Shown here: positions 8,023-16,319 of the stretch, piece by piece
Numbering within the stretch: position 1 is the stretch's first letter
How the letters are laid out: the number at the start of each line of letters is the position of its first letter
Assembly (NCBI GenBank): GCA_029213065.1
Contig: JARGPH010000006.1
Location: 1-64,000, forward strand
Direction: 5' to 3'
Length of the DNA stretch: 64,000 bases
From: Verrucomicrobiales bacterium
GTDB lineage: Bacteria > Verrucomicrobiota > Verrucomicrobiia > Verrucomicrobiales > DEV007
Translations under genes and position numbers: made by a program
Notes under the pieces: model-generated
The model's input: only the letters and a program-made list of their open reading frames with translations
Database searches by the model: none
Told to the model about the DNA's origin: nothing

Positions 8023-8883
8023 ATGGCTCCCGGCGGCATTAATTGGGGCTTTCAGATCATGAGCGAACAATTCAAAGCATTCTCCTTTGTCGATAGAATC
8101 CATTCGGACGAGGTCGGGGTGAAAATCTCCGGTTCCTACCATGTTCCGGAAAACATTGAGCAATTCCCGCTTTCGCTGGTGGCGGAGGCGATTGGACAGC
8201 TCGCGGCGATGTCTTCGATGAAGGCGGTGAATTTCGAATTTCGCCCTGTCGCAGGGATCGCGGGAGCGGTCGATTTCACCGGATCTGTGAAACCGGGCGA
8301 CACCCTCGAACTCGAAGCGACCCTTTCCAAGGCGGACGAGGAATCAGTGAACTACGATGGCGTTGCACGGGTGAACGGCGAGGCTGTCGTCGTTTTACAC
8401 GACAGCCTCGGTCCGATGGTTCCGATGGCGGATTTTTCCGACCCGGCGGAGGTGAGCGCCCGCTACGATCTGCTCATCGGCGAAGGCGCTGAGCCGGATC
8501 TCTTCGGCGGCGTTCCGGAATTCTCCTACGAAAAAACAGGCGGTGAAGCCGGCTCGAAATCCGAAGGGCAGTTCACGATTCCCTCTGAAGCGCCCTTTTT
8601 CGGGGACCATTTCCCGCGGAAGCCGGTCTTTCCCGGGACCCTCCTGATGAACCTGAATCTCCGTTTTGCTCTCGATCTCGTTTCGGAGCTCGAGGGGGAC
8701 GGGAAATGGGAGCCGGTGCAGATGAGCAACGTGAAATTACGCGATTTCATGCCACCCGGAGAGACGCTTGATTTACAGGCAAGTGTGGCCGAAGTCTCTC
8801 ATGACACGGCAACGGTGCGTATTCAGACCCGCAAGGGCAAAAAGCGCACCAGCAGCGCACAGGTGTTGCTGCGCCGCGTTTGA
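8023..8883 (+). CDS. double-hotdog 3-hydroxyacyl-ACP dehydratase (FabA/FabZ-like)
   Basis: Dehydrates beta-hydroxyacyl-ACP to the trans-2-enoyl form. Two hotdog domains lie in tandem. The N-terminal one (about 15-120) lacks an obvious catalytic motif. The C-terminal one (about 160-285) has GDHFPRKPVFPGT, the FabZ-type motif with the catalytic His near 196. Tandem hotdogs of this kind occur in polyunsaturated fatty acid and aryl-polyene type systems, while primary FabZ is a single domain of about 150 residues. The start is uncertain: ATG at 8023 was chosen, ATG at 8059 (MSEQFKAF) is a good alternative, and TTG at 8017 is in frame. Confidence 0.85.
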   Translation: MAPGGINWGFQIMSEQFKAFSFVDRIHSDEVGVKISGSYHVPENIEQFPLSLVAEAIGQLAAMSSMKAVNFEFRPVAGIAGAVDFTGSVKPGDTLELEATLSKADEESVNYDGVARVNGEAVVVLHDSLGPMVPMADFSDPAEVSARYDLLIGEGAEPDLFGGVPEFSYEKTGGEAGSKSEGQFTIPSEAPFFGDHFPRKPVFPGTLLMNLNLRFALDLVSELEGDGKWEPVQMSNVKLRDFMPPGETLDLQASVAEVSHDTATVRIQTRKGKKRTSSAQVLLRRV

Positions 8884-8898
8884 TAAACTCGTAAGTAA

Positions 8899-10215
8899 AT
8901 GGCTTCTCAGGAAAAGCGAAAGGTAGCGGTAACGGGCATTGGGCTGGTTACTCCGATCGGTAACGATGCTCCCACGACGTGGGCGAATCTGCAGGCGGGC
9001 AAAAATGGTGCGGCGACGACTCAGTCTTTCGACGCGAGCGGTTTCTCGACCACATTCAGCGCCGAGGTAAAGGATTTCGATCCGGAAACGGCGGTGCCGA
9101 ATCCGAAGATGCTGAAATACGCTTCGCGTTCGCACGGCTTTGCGCTTGCCGCGGCTGCTGAGGCATTGGCTGATGCGGGGATTGCTCCGACCGATGAGGA
9201 TTCCCATCGCTGGGGCCTTGCTGTCGGTGCCGGAATGATGTCGGTCGCCTACGACGATCTCAAGGTGGTTTATGATCATGCCACTGATGACGGGTATTTC
9301 GATTCGGACGGACTCGCTGATCCTTCTTTCCCTGCGAATCCGGTGAATTTCTGCCGCTGGCAGTCGAATGCAGGGCTCGGGCTCCTCACTAAGCAGTTCG
9401 GTATTCGAGGTTACTCGACTTCAGTTCACACCGCCTGCGCGTCGGGCGGACAGGCAGTGGGATCGGCTCTCAAGGCGATGCGCCGCGGGCAGTGCGACTA
9501 CATGCTCGCCGGTGGCTTTGATTCGATGATCAATCCGATCGGCATTTCCGGATTCTGCCTTCTCGGAGCGCTCTCGACCGACAACGACAACCCCGCCGGT
9601 GCGAGCCGTCCTTTTGATAAAACCCGAAATGGTTTTGTACTCGGTGAGGGCGCAGGTTTCCTCGTTCTCGAAGACTGGGATAAAGCGGTGGCGCGCGGTG
9701 CGACGATTTACGCGGAACTCGCCGGTGACGGCAATTCACTCAGTTGTTACCGAATTACGGATTCCCCGCCGGATGGAAACGGTCCGATCCAGGCGATCGA
9801 GCAGGCCCTCGGCGACGCGGGAATCACGGCGGCCGATGTTGACTACGTGAACGCTCACGGGACTTCGACGCAGATGAATGACCGAAGCGAGTGCGCCGCC
9901 CTGAAGCACGTTTTTGCCGGGCGTGTCGACGAGGTCAAAGTCAGTTCGACGAAAAGCTGCACGGGCCACCTCATTGCCGCAGCCGGCGCAGTCGAGGCGG
10001 CGGTTTGTTGTCTCTCGATTCGCGATGGGATCGCACCCTTCAATGCCAACTACGGTGAGCCTGACCCCGATTGTGATGTGAATCTGGTGCTCGAAAAGCC
10101 ACAGCCGGGTCGCATCAGAGCGGCGCTTTCGAATTCGCTCGGATTTGGAGGTTCCAACAGCTCGCTCGTTTTTCGCAACCCCGAAAGTGTGAACTCAAAG
10201 GAGGCAAATTCATGA
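8899..10215 (+). CDS. beta-ketoacyl-ACP synthase (FabF/KAS II-like)
   Basis: Condensing enzyme that extends an acyl chain with malonyl-ACP. The catalytic triad is complete: Cys180 in HTACASGG, His320 in VNAHGTST and His357 in KSCTGHLIAAAG. The 438 residues are typical of a thiolase-fold ketosynthase. It lies 15 bp after the dehydratase and overlaps the next ketosynthase by 4 bp (ATGA), so the two are probably made together and may form a heterodimer. The family is clear; chain length and substrate are not readable from the sequence. Confidence 0.93.
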   Translation: MASQEKRKVAVTGIGLVTPIGNDAPTTWANLQAGKNGAATTQSFDASGFSTTFSAEVKDFDPETAVPNPKMLKYASRSHGFALAAAAEALADAGIAPTDEDSHRWGLAVGAGMMSVAYDDLKVVYDHATDDGYFDSDGLADPSFPANPVNFCRWQSNAGLGLLTKQFGIRGYSTSVHTACASGGQAVGSALKAMRRGQCDYMLAGGFDSMINPIGISGFCLLGALSTDNDNPAGASRPFDKTRNGFVLGEGAGFLVLEDWDKAVARGATIYAELAGDGNSLSCYRITDSPPDGNGPIQAIEQALGDAGITAADVDYVNAHGTSTQMNDRSECAALKHVFAGRVDEVKVSSTKSCTGHLIAAAGAVEAAVCCLSIRDGIAPFNANYGEPDPDCDVNLVLEKPQPGRIRAALSNSLGFGGSNSSLVFRNPESVNSKEANS

Positions 10216-11489
10216 GTAACTGTGACGAGAAAATAGTTTTTACCGGAAGCGGAATCGTCTGCGGGGCCGGCGCCAGTGTCGACGATGTCTGGAGCACCCT
10301 CATCAGCGGTGAAACTTCCGTGGCTCCCTACACCCAGTGGGACGGGGAGAAGTGGCCGGTCAAAGTCGCTTCAGAAGTGAAAGAGAACAACCGGACCCTC
10401 GTGCCGGATCGGAAACTTCATAAGACGATTTCCCGCACTGATATGTTCGGAATCTACGCTGCTGAGAAGGCGGTGGAGAACTCAGGGCTCCTTGAGCATC
10501 GCGGCGAGTTGGGTGAGGAAGAGACCGCAGCTTTCAACGATCGCACCGGTCTCATCGTGGGATCAGGTGGTGGAAATTACACGAGCAACTACGACTACCT
10601 GCCGCTCATTCACGAGGCGAAAGGCGAGTTGCCTGCCTTTGGTAAAGAACTGAGTGCGCAGGTCACACCGATGTGGTTGCTGAAAAATTTGCCGAACAAC
10701 GTGCTCTGTCATGTGGGGATTCGCGGTCAGTTTAAAGGGACCAACGCCTGCATCACGAATCAGTGTGCGAGCGGGATCATGGCAGTGGCTGAGTCCGCTT
10801 CCGCGATTCTGAACGATGAAGCGGATCGCATCATTGCGGCGGGTCATGACGCTCCTTTTGAGCCTGAGATGGTGCTCTACTACCACAAGCTAGGGCTCAT
10901 GTCGGGCGAAGCGCCGCGTCCCTTTGATGAGGCGCGGAATGGCACCGTCTTCGGTGAGGGCGCTGCCGCGGTGACGCTGGAGAAAGCCTCTGATGCGGAA
11001 GCGCGCGGCGCGAATGTTCTCGGGGAGTTTTTGGGTTGGGGCTGTTGCAGCGAAGCAACCGGCGTGCTCGATCTGGAGCCGGACGGCGACGGCGTGAAGC
11101 GTGCTGTCGAACAGGCACTCAACGACGCGGGCCTTGAGCCGTCCGACATCGGAATGATTTGTGCCCACGGAAACGGAACCCCGGCCTCTGATTTGAGCGA
11201 GGCCATCGGAATCGGTCGGGTCTTCGGCGATGATATTCCTCCGGTGACTGGTTTCAAATGGGCCTACGGTCATCTCATCGGCGCCTCGGGGATTGCTGAC
11301 ATTGTCATGACTCTCGAAGCGCTGAAGCAGAAAACCCTGCCGGGCGTCGCGACTTTGAAGAAGGTGGATGACGAGATCAGTGCTTTTCCTGTCTCCAGCG
11401 CTTCAACGGCACCGCGCAGCAACAAAGCGCTCGTGATTTGCCGTGGCTTCGGCGGCATGAACGTCGCCGTGATCGTATCCGCGGGGTGA
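10212..11489 (+). CDS. second beta-ketoacyl-ACP synthase, divergent
   Basis: A divergent ketosynthase of 425 residues. The active-site Cys185 (NQCASGIM), His319 (CAHGNGTP) and His354 (YGHLIGASG) are all present, so it is not a chain-length factor of the Cys-less type. The motif around the second His reads GFKWAYGH instead of the usual TKSxTGH, which sets it apart from FabF. Tandem unlike ketosynthases are typical of polyene and type II polyketide-like pathways. The start codon overlaps the stop of the preceding ketosynthase. Confidence 0.9.
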   Translation: MSNCDEKIVFTGSGIVCGAGASVDDVWSTLISGETSVAPYTQWDGEKWPVKVASEVKENNRTLVPDRKLHKTISRTDMFGIYAAEKAVENSGLLEHRGELGEEETAAFNDRTGLIVGSGGGNYTSNYDYLPLIHEAKGELPAFGKELSAQVTPMWLLKNLPNNVLCHVGIRGQFKGTNACITNQCASGIMAVAESASAILNDEADRIIAAGHDAPFEPEMVLYYHKLGLMSGEAPRPFDEARNGTVFGEGAAAVTLEKASDAEARGANVLGEFLGWGCCSEATGVLDLEPDGDGVKRAVEQALNDAGLEPSDIGMICAHGNGTPASDLSEAIGIGRVFGDDIPPVTGFKWAYGHLIGASGIADIVMTLEALKQKTLPGVATLKKVDDEISAFPVSSASTAPRSNKALVICRGFGGMNVAVIVSAG

Positions 11490-11537
11490 CAAAATCATTG
11501 TATTTCAGCCCGTCCTGCGCCTCTATGCGTGACGCCT

Positions 11538-12758
11538 ATGCGCACGGGAATTGACACGGTCGAAATTGCTCGCATCGAAAAGCTCCTCGCTGATCTCGAT
11601 GAGGAGGGGTTATCGCGTTTTTTTTCCGCGGAGGAACTCGCCGATTCCGGCACAAGCGGAAACCGTGCCCAAAAGCTCGCTGCCCGTTTCGCCGCAAAAG
11701 AGGCCTGCTGCAAACTCTTCCCCAAAGAGATTTGCCTCGGGACGATTGAGCCGGTCGATTTTTCAGTGACGAAAGACGGTTACGGTAAGCCATCTGCTCT
11801 CCCGAGCGCGAAAGCGAAAGCGGTCATGGATCGCCATTTTATTGATACGATTGATCTCTCTATGACTCATACAGAAGGTAGCGCTACGGCGGTTGCGAAC
11901 GCGGAAGTAAAAAACATCACCGCTCCGTGGTACGGAAAAGCGATGTATCGCTGCCTGCCGATCAAGCGCGCAACGGTCCTTTCCAACCTCAACCGCGTCT
12001 TCGGCGAAACGCTCGACGAGCAGCAGATTGAGACACTCGCGCAGGCATTTTACGGCCACTTCCTCAAGTTCTTTGCCGAGTTTGTGAGCCTCCCGTTTAT
12101 GTCGGCCCGGAAGAAAGAGACTATCATTCGCGTTGAGGGCGGGGAGCATGTCGACGCGGCGAGAGAGCAGGGGAAAGGCGTGCTCTTGCTTAGCGGGCAC
12201 TTTGGAAACTGGGAAGTCTCGACCGTCGCGGGAATCGCGCAGTTCAAAGAATATCATGGCCTCTTCCACTTCATTCGTCGCCCCTTAAAGCCGAAATGGT
12301 TCAACGATTTCGTGATGCGTCGCTTTCGCAAAGCCGGATTCGGAACGCTGGAGAAGAGCGGGTCGCTCGATGACATTCTCGATCTCCTTGAGGACAATCA
12401 CATCGTTGTCTCCATCTTCGATCAGCACACCATTCCCAAATACGGAATCGTATCCGAGTTCTTCGGCCACCCTGCGAGCACCTTCAAGAGCCTTGCGGTT
12501 CTCGCGCAGTTCACGGGGGCGCCGGTGATTCCATCGCACAGCTGGCGCGAGCCGGACGGCACTCACGTTCTCAAATTTTCACCGCCGGTCGACATCGTGA
12601 CCGAGGGAAGAACCCGCGATATCATCGCGAAAAACACGAAGCGTTTTAACGAAGTGTTAGAGCAATTTATCCTCGCTCATCCCGAGCAGTGGATCTGGAT
12701 GCACAAGCGCTGGAAAGTCGATCAGCCGCCGGCGGTGTCAGAACCGGACGTGAAGTAG
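11538..12758 (+). CDS. fusion of holo-ACP synthase (AcpS) and LpxL/HtrB-like acyltransferase
   Basis: Residues 1-125 are a complete AcpS-type phosphopantetheinyl transferase, with Asp6 in GIDTVEI and Glu55 in FAAKEAC as metal ligands and the end motif SMTHTEGSATAVA. Residues 130-400 are a lysophospholipid/lipid A acyltransferase-type domain with the HX4E motif HFGNWE (His221, Glu226) and a basic C-terminal end. The first half would activate the cluster's carrier protein and the second would move the finished acyl chain to a membrane lipid. The ATG at 11538 fits the AcpS N-terminus; a GTG at 11529 is in frame. Both halves normally exist as separate proteins. It closes the cluster, 48 bp after the ketosynthase. 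Confidence 0.88.
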   Translation: MRTGIDTVEIARIEKLLADLDEEGLSRFFSAEELADSGTSGNRAQKLAARFAAKEACCKLFPKEICLGTIEPVDFSVTKDGYGKPSALPSAKAKAVMDRHFIDTIDLSMTHTEGSATAVANAEVKNITAPWYGKAMYRCLPIKRATVLSNLNRVFGETLDEQQIETLAQAFYGHFLKFFAEFVSLPFMSARKKETIIRVEGGEHVDAAREQGKGVLLLSGHFGNWEVSTVAGIAQFKEYHGLFHFIRRPLKPKWFNDFVMRRFRKAGFGTLEKSGSLDDILDLLEDNHIVVSIFDQHTIPKYGIVSEFFGHPASTFKSLAVLAQFTGAPVIPSHSWREPDGTHVLKFSPPVDIVTEGRTRDIIAKNTKRFNEVLEQFILAHPEQWIWMHKRWKVDQPPAVSEPDVK

Positions 12759-12796
12759 ATCGGATTCGGTTTGGTAATCGCGCGAGTTTTCTTTGG

Positions 12797-12934
12797 GTGG
12801 GGAGAGGCGTCCCTGCCGATCCGCGTAGTCCTATGGCATGCTCAAAATCACCGCCGAGCTTCGCAGCGAGGTATCAGGGGTGAGGCTGGCATTGTATCGG
12901 ACCGCGCGGCTCGACGGGGACGTCTCGCCCCACC
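12797..12934. repeat. 138-bp element with imperfect terminal inverted repeats
   Basis: The left end GGTGGGGAGAGGCGTCCCTG (12797-12816) is matched by the inverse of the right end CAGACG-type sequence at 12909-12934, which reads GACGGGGACGTCTCGCCCCACC. The ends pair over about 22 bp with a few mismatches, and inner CCGCG/CGCGG steps add to the stem. The roughly 85 bp inside encode nothing recognisable. The form fits a MITE or a REP-type hairpin between convergent genes. Only one copy is seen here. Confidence 0.6.
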
Positions 12935-13017
12935 ATAAGTGATATCGATTCCGCTGCGACTTTCCAGGTCTGGCCGTGGAGAGGCTCTGGAAGATTGAGA
13001 TTAAGAGCAAGATTAGG

Positions 13018-13040
13018 AAAAAAAAGAGCGCGGGGGCTCT
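13018..13040 (-). terminator. terminator of the beta-helix gene
   Basis: Read on the minus strand, AGAGC-CCCCGC-GCTCT is followed by a T8 run. The hairpin overlaps the stop codon of the minus-strand gene that ends at 13039. Just beyond it is a purine-rich low-complexity stretch (12991-13020, AAGATTGAGATTAAGAGC). Confidence 0.7.
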
Positions 13041-13737
13041 AGTCTTTCATGTGTCGTGCGACGACGTCCTGAGGTTGCTTGGTCTTTACGATTTGCGCGT
13101 TGCCGAGGATTCCCTGCCAGTGGGTGAGGGGATAAACGATGCAGTCTTTTCCGAGAATCGAGCCGGGACTGAGAACTGAGTTGCAGCCGATTTCAGTTCG
13201 GTCTCCGATGATGGCGCTGAACTTTCTCAGGCCGGTGTCGAGGAGTTCACCTCCGTTGCCCCGGACGACGACATTGCGCCTGTCGAGTCGGACGTTTGAG
13301 CAAATCACTCCGGCACCGAGATGAGCTTTGTGGCCGAGGATGGCATCGCCCACGTAGTTGAAATGGGGCACTTCGACATTGTTGAAAAGAAGGCAATTCT
13401 TGAACTCGCAGGAATTCCCGAGGGTGCAGCTTTCTCCGACGATGACGTTGTTGCGGAGATAGGCACCGCTCCGAACCACGGTGTTGGCTCCGATCCAGGC
13501 GGGGCCCTGAATGACGGCTTTGGCTTCGACGATGGCGCCTTCAGCGAGGTAGACGTTCGTTCCCACGGTGGCGGTGGGATGGACCGAGCCTTTGATCAGG
13601 TCCCCGTCGACCTGTCCGAGGCGTTCTTCCAAATACGGCGCAATTTTCGAAAGCGCACTCCAGACAGGTGCGTCATTTTCGAAGAGCGAGCCGTGCTCTG
13701 TATGGGAAAAATCGAAGTAGTCTGTGGCTTCAAACAT
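13039..13737 (-). CDS. left-handed beta-helix (hexapeptide) protein, GlmU C-terminal-like
   Basis: About 50 N-terminal residues of mixed character are followed by a series of hexapeptide turns (roughly 50-210, for example GSVHPTATVGTN, GEGAIVEAKAVIQG-type and SGAYLRNNVIVG). This is the left-handed parallel beta-helix of nucleotidyl/acyl transferases. It resembles the acetyltransferase half of GlmU but has no pyrophosphorylase domain at 232 residues. Such proteins act on nucleotide sugars; the substrate cannot be told. The conserved HFNYVGDAILG and LTHWQG segments are typical of the GlmU-like class. It is the last gene of the minus-strand run after frr, 95 bp away, and has its own terminator. 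Confidence 0.75.
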   Translation of the reverse strand: MFEATDYFDFSHTEHGSLFENDAPVWSALSKIAPYLEERLGQVDGDLIKGSVHPTATVGTNVYLAEGAIVEAKAVIQGPAWIGANTVVRSGAYLRNNVIVGESCTLGNSCEFKNCLLFNNVEVPHFNYVGDAILGHKAHLGAGVICSNVRLDRRNVVVRGNGGELLDTGLRKFSAIIGDRTEIGCNSVLSPGSILGKDCIVYPLTHWQGILGNAQIVKTKQPQDVVARHMKD

Positions 13738-13796
13738 AATCCGGGCAAGTGCTTCGGTTCAGCGCGGTGATGTTTACGATTCAAGAAAGTTTGGTG

Positions 13797-13820
13797 GATG
13801 ACCTAACCCTGTCGGGTTTC
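13797..13820. repeat. short 3'-end motif, copy 1
   Basis: ATGACCTAACCCTGT followed by CGGGTT makes a small AACCC/GGGTT hairpin. It lies 13 bp beyond the frr stop codon (frr is on the minus strand). The 14-base core is shared with 29561-29589 and 40504-40538, each also just past a stop codon. Confidence 0.55.
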
Positions 13821-13832
13821 GACCGCTGAGAC

Positions 13833-14399
13833 CTAAACGGTCATGAGGTCGGTCTCTTTTGCCGCGAGGTGTTCGTCGATGCCTTTGACTTGTTTGTCGG
13901 TCACTTCCTGAACCTCTTTCTCAAGGTCGTGAAACTGATCTTCGGAAATGTCGCTGTTCTTGACCGCTGCTTTGAGTTTGTCCATCGCATCCTTGCGGGC
14001 ACCGCGGACGCGGACTCGACCTTGTTCAGCCATGTCCTTGATGATTTTGACGAGATCCTTACGACGTTCCTCTGAGAGTTCAGGGATGGGAAGGCGAATG
14101 ATGCGTCCGTCGGAGGCAGGGTTGATTCCGAGCTTGGACTCGCGGAGGGCGCGCTCGATGTCCTGCATTGTCGTAGGGTCGTGAGGCTGGACCGTGAGGA
14201 GGCGCGGTTCGGGCGCGGAGACGAGGGCGATCTGTTTCAGCGGCATCGTTGAGCCGTAAGCTGCGACGACGACATTGATGTTGTCGAGTAAAGCCGGGCT
14301 TGCTTTGCCGGTTCGAATGCCCGCCATTTCCTGTGAAACGAAATCAACTGCTTTTTGCATCGTTTCGTCGGTTTCGAGGATGAAGGTTTCAGTGTCCAT
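13833..14399 (-). CDS. frr: ribosome recycling factor
   Basis: Splits post-termination ribosomes together with EF-G. The 188 residues span the whole family: N-terminal helix with MQKAVDFVSQEMAGIRTGKASP, the domain II segment with YGSTMPLKQIA and QPHDPTT, and the C-terminal helices with RRKDLVKIIKDMAEQGRVRVR. The usual length is 185. The gene follows pyrH with a 43-bp gap, the common bacterial order pyrH-frr, so the two are probably co-transcribed. No Shine-Dalgarno sequence is obvious. Confidence 0.97.
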   Translation of the reverse strand: MDTETFILETDETMQKAVDFVSQEMAGIRTGKASPALLDNINVVVAAYGSTMPLKQIALVSAPEPRLLTVQPHDPTTMQDIERALRESKLGINPASDGRIIRLPIPELSEERRKDLVKIIKDMAEQGRVRVRGARKDAMDKLKAAVKNSDISEDQFHDLEKEVQEVTDKQVKGIDEHLAAKETDLMTV

Positions 14400-14442
14400 A
14401 GTCTTAATCTTGGCTGGTAAGGGTTCGCTGGTTCGGTGAAGT

Positions 14443-15156
14443 CTAGTTGATGATCGTGCCGACGGATTCCCCGGTAAGGGCTTTTCTAATGTTGCCGGGG
14501 TCGCCCATGTCGAAGACCACGATGGGAATATCGTTGTCCTGACAAAGGGTGAAAGCGGTGCCGTCCATCACTTTCAGATTCTGCGAGAGAGCGTCATTGA
14601 AAGTGAGGTTTTCGTAGCGCACTGCGTCGTCGTGCTGGTTGGGGTCTTTGTTATAGACGCCGTCGACGTTGGTGGCTTTAAAGATAACATCGGCACCAAG
14701 TTCGCTCGCACGGAGAGCGGCGGTGGTGTCGGTGGTGAAGAAGGGGTTGCCGGTGCCGGCTCCGAAAATGACAACGCGGCCCTTTTCAAGGTGGCGAATT
14801 GCGATGCGACGGATGAACGGTTCGGCGACATTTTTCATTTCAATCGCGGTCTGGACGCGGCTTGGAACGCCGACCGCTTCGAGCATGCTCTGCACCGCGA
14901 TCGCATTCATGACCGTGGCGAGCATTCCGACATAGTCAGCGGTGGCTCGATCCATTCCTCGACCGGCGGCGGCGGCTCCACGCCAGAAATTTCCTCCTCC
15001 GACAACGATAGCGATTTCGAGCCCGGTTTGGTGGGCTGCTTTGATCTGATTGGCGATATTTTCAACGATTTCCGGGGAAATGTTGTCTTCGCTGCCAACC
15101 TCACGGAGGGCCTCGCCACTGAGTTTTAGAACGACACGCTTATATTGTCTCGACAT
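14443..15156 (-). CDS. pyrH: UMP kinase
   Basis: Phosphorylates UMP to UDP using ATP in pyrimidine nucleotide synthesis. A bacterial amino-acid-kinase-fold hexamer protein of 237 residues with KLSGEAL near the N-terminus, the GGGNFWRG phosphate loop, [12 protein letters not shown], and the [16 protein letters not shown] segment that holds the catalytic Asp. Length and motifs are ordinary. It lies between fmt and frr on the minus strand, 60 bp after fmt. Confidence 0.97.
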   Translation of the reverse strand: MSRQYKRVVLKLSGEALREVGSEDNISPEIVENIANQIKAAHQTGLEIAIVVGGGNFWRGAAAAGRGMDRATADYVGMLATVMNAIAVQSMLEAVGVPSRVQTAIEMKNVAEPFIRRIAIRHLEKGRVVIFGAGTGNPFFTTDTTAALRASELGADVIFKATNVDGVYNKDPNQHDDAVRYENLTFNDALSQNLKVMDGTAFTLCQDNDIPIVVFDMGDPGNIRKALTGESVGTIIN

Positions 15157-15216
15157 ATTGAAAGGCTCTTAATTGGTTCATTCTCCGCTAACTGAGCCTA
15201 ATTTCAAAGGGCAATC

Positions 15217-16185
15217 TCAGCTTGTTCCAAGAATCGTGCCCTCTTTTACGGCGATTCCATTGAGAAAGCTGGCGGAATCGAGTCGTTTTCGACCTTCGAG
15301 TTGGAGATCGCCATTCAGCTTGAGGGCTCCGTCTCCGCAGGCGACCGTGAGGTCCTTTTCGGATGCGACGACGGTTCCGGCAGGTGCGTCGATGTCTTCA
15401 AGAACGGTGGATTGGGGGTAGATCTTGAGCTTTTTCGGCCCTCCTTCGGTGGGAAGGGTCGTGTAAGTGCCCGGCCAGGGGTCGTAGGCGCGGATCAGGA
15501 GTTCAATTTCTGCAGCGGGCAAGGTCCAGTCGATCTCGCCATGCTCGCGCTCGAGTTTTCCGGAGTAGGTCACGAGGTCTTCTTCCTGCGGCTCGGCCTT
15601 AATGCTGCCTTTTTCAAAAAGGGGCATGGCCTCGCGGAGCAGCGCTGGTCCGAGGTCGGCGAGTTTGTCGTGCAGCACCCCGCCGGTATCGGTCGGCTCG
15701 ATCGGGATTGTTTTCTTCAGGATCATGTCACCGGCGTCCAGCTTGGGAACGATGTGCATGAGGGTGATCCCGGATTCAGCATCGCCGTCGCGAATCGCGG
15801 CCTGAATCGGAGAAGCTCCCCGGTGGCGGGGTAAAAGGGAAGCGTGAAGATTGATGCAGGCGATCTTCGGAGCTTCGATGATGCTTCGGGGGAGGATCTG
15901 GCCATAAGCCATCACGATGGCGAGATCGCAATCAAGGGCACTGAACTCTTCGAGGGCGGCTTCGTTTTTGCGCAGCGTTTCGGGCTGAAACACGGGGATA
16001 CCGGCCTCTTCGGCGACGACTTTAATCGCGGGGGGAGTGATGAGCTGTTTGCGTCCGACTCGTTTGTCAGGCTGGGTGTAGACACCGGCGATATCGATTG
16101 CCGGCTGAGTTTCGATGAGGGCGCGCAGAGTCGGTAACGCGATCTCTCCCGCTCCCATAAAGACGATTTTTAACGATGAAGGCAT
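15217..16185 (-). CDS. fmt: methionyl-tRNA formyltransferase
   Basis: Formylates initiator Met-tRNA from 10-formyl-tetrahydrofolate. Residues 5-190 form the formyl-transfer domain with the signature NLHASLLPRHRGASPIQ and the catalytic Asp region PKLDAGDMI. Residues 210-320 form the C-terminal OB-like domain (REHGEIDWTLPAAEIE). At 322 residues it is near the family norm of 310-320. It is the first gene of the fmt-pyrH-frr minus-strand run; no def gene is adjacent. Confidence 0.96.
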   Translation of the reverse strand: MPSSLKIVFMGAGEIALPTLRALIETQPAIDIAGVYTQPDKRVGRKQLITPPAIKVVAEEAGIPVFQPETLRKNEAALEEFSALDCDLAIVMAYGQILPRSIIEAPKIACINLHASLLPRHRGASPIQAAIRDGDAESGITLMHIVPKLDAGDMILKKTIPIEPTDTGGVLHDKLADLGPALLREAMPLFEKGSIKAEPQEEDLVTYSGKLEREHGEIDWTLPAAEIELLIRAYDPWPGTYTTLPTEGGPKKLKIYPQSTVLEDIDAPAGTVVASEKDLTVACGDGALKLNGDLQLEGRKRLDSASFLNGIAVKEGTILGTS

Positions 16186-16319
16186 GTGAGGCTAATCACG
16201 CAGGGGAAAAGCGAAGGTCAAAAGAAATGTCACTCTCAGTGACGTGGCTTGCAATCGTGGGGCGGGGGATTTAACTATATTTTAAGGACCGGTTTGGTCT
16301 TTCTAACTTATTGATACTT

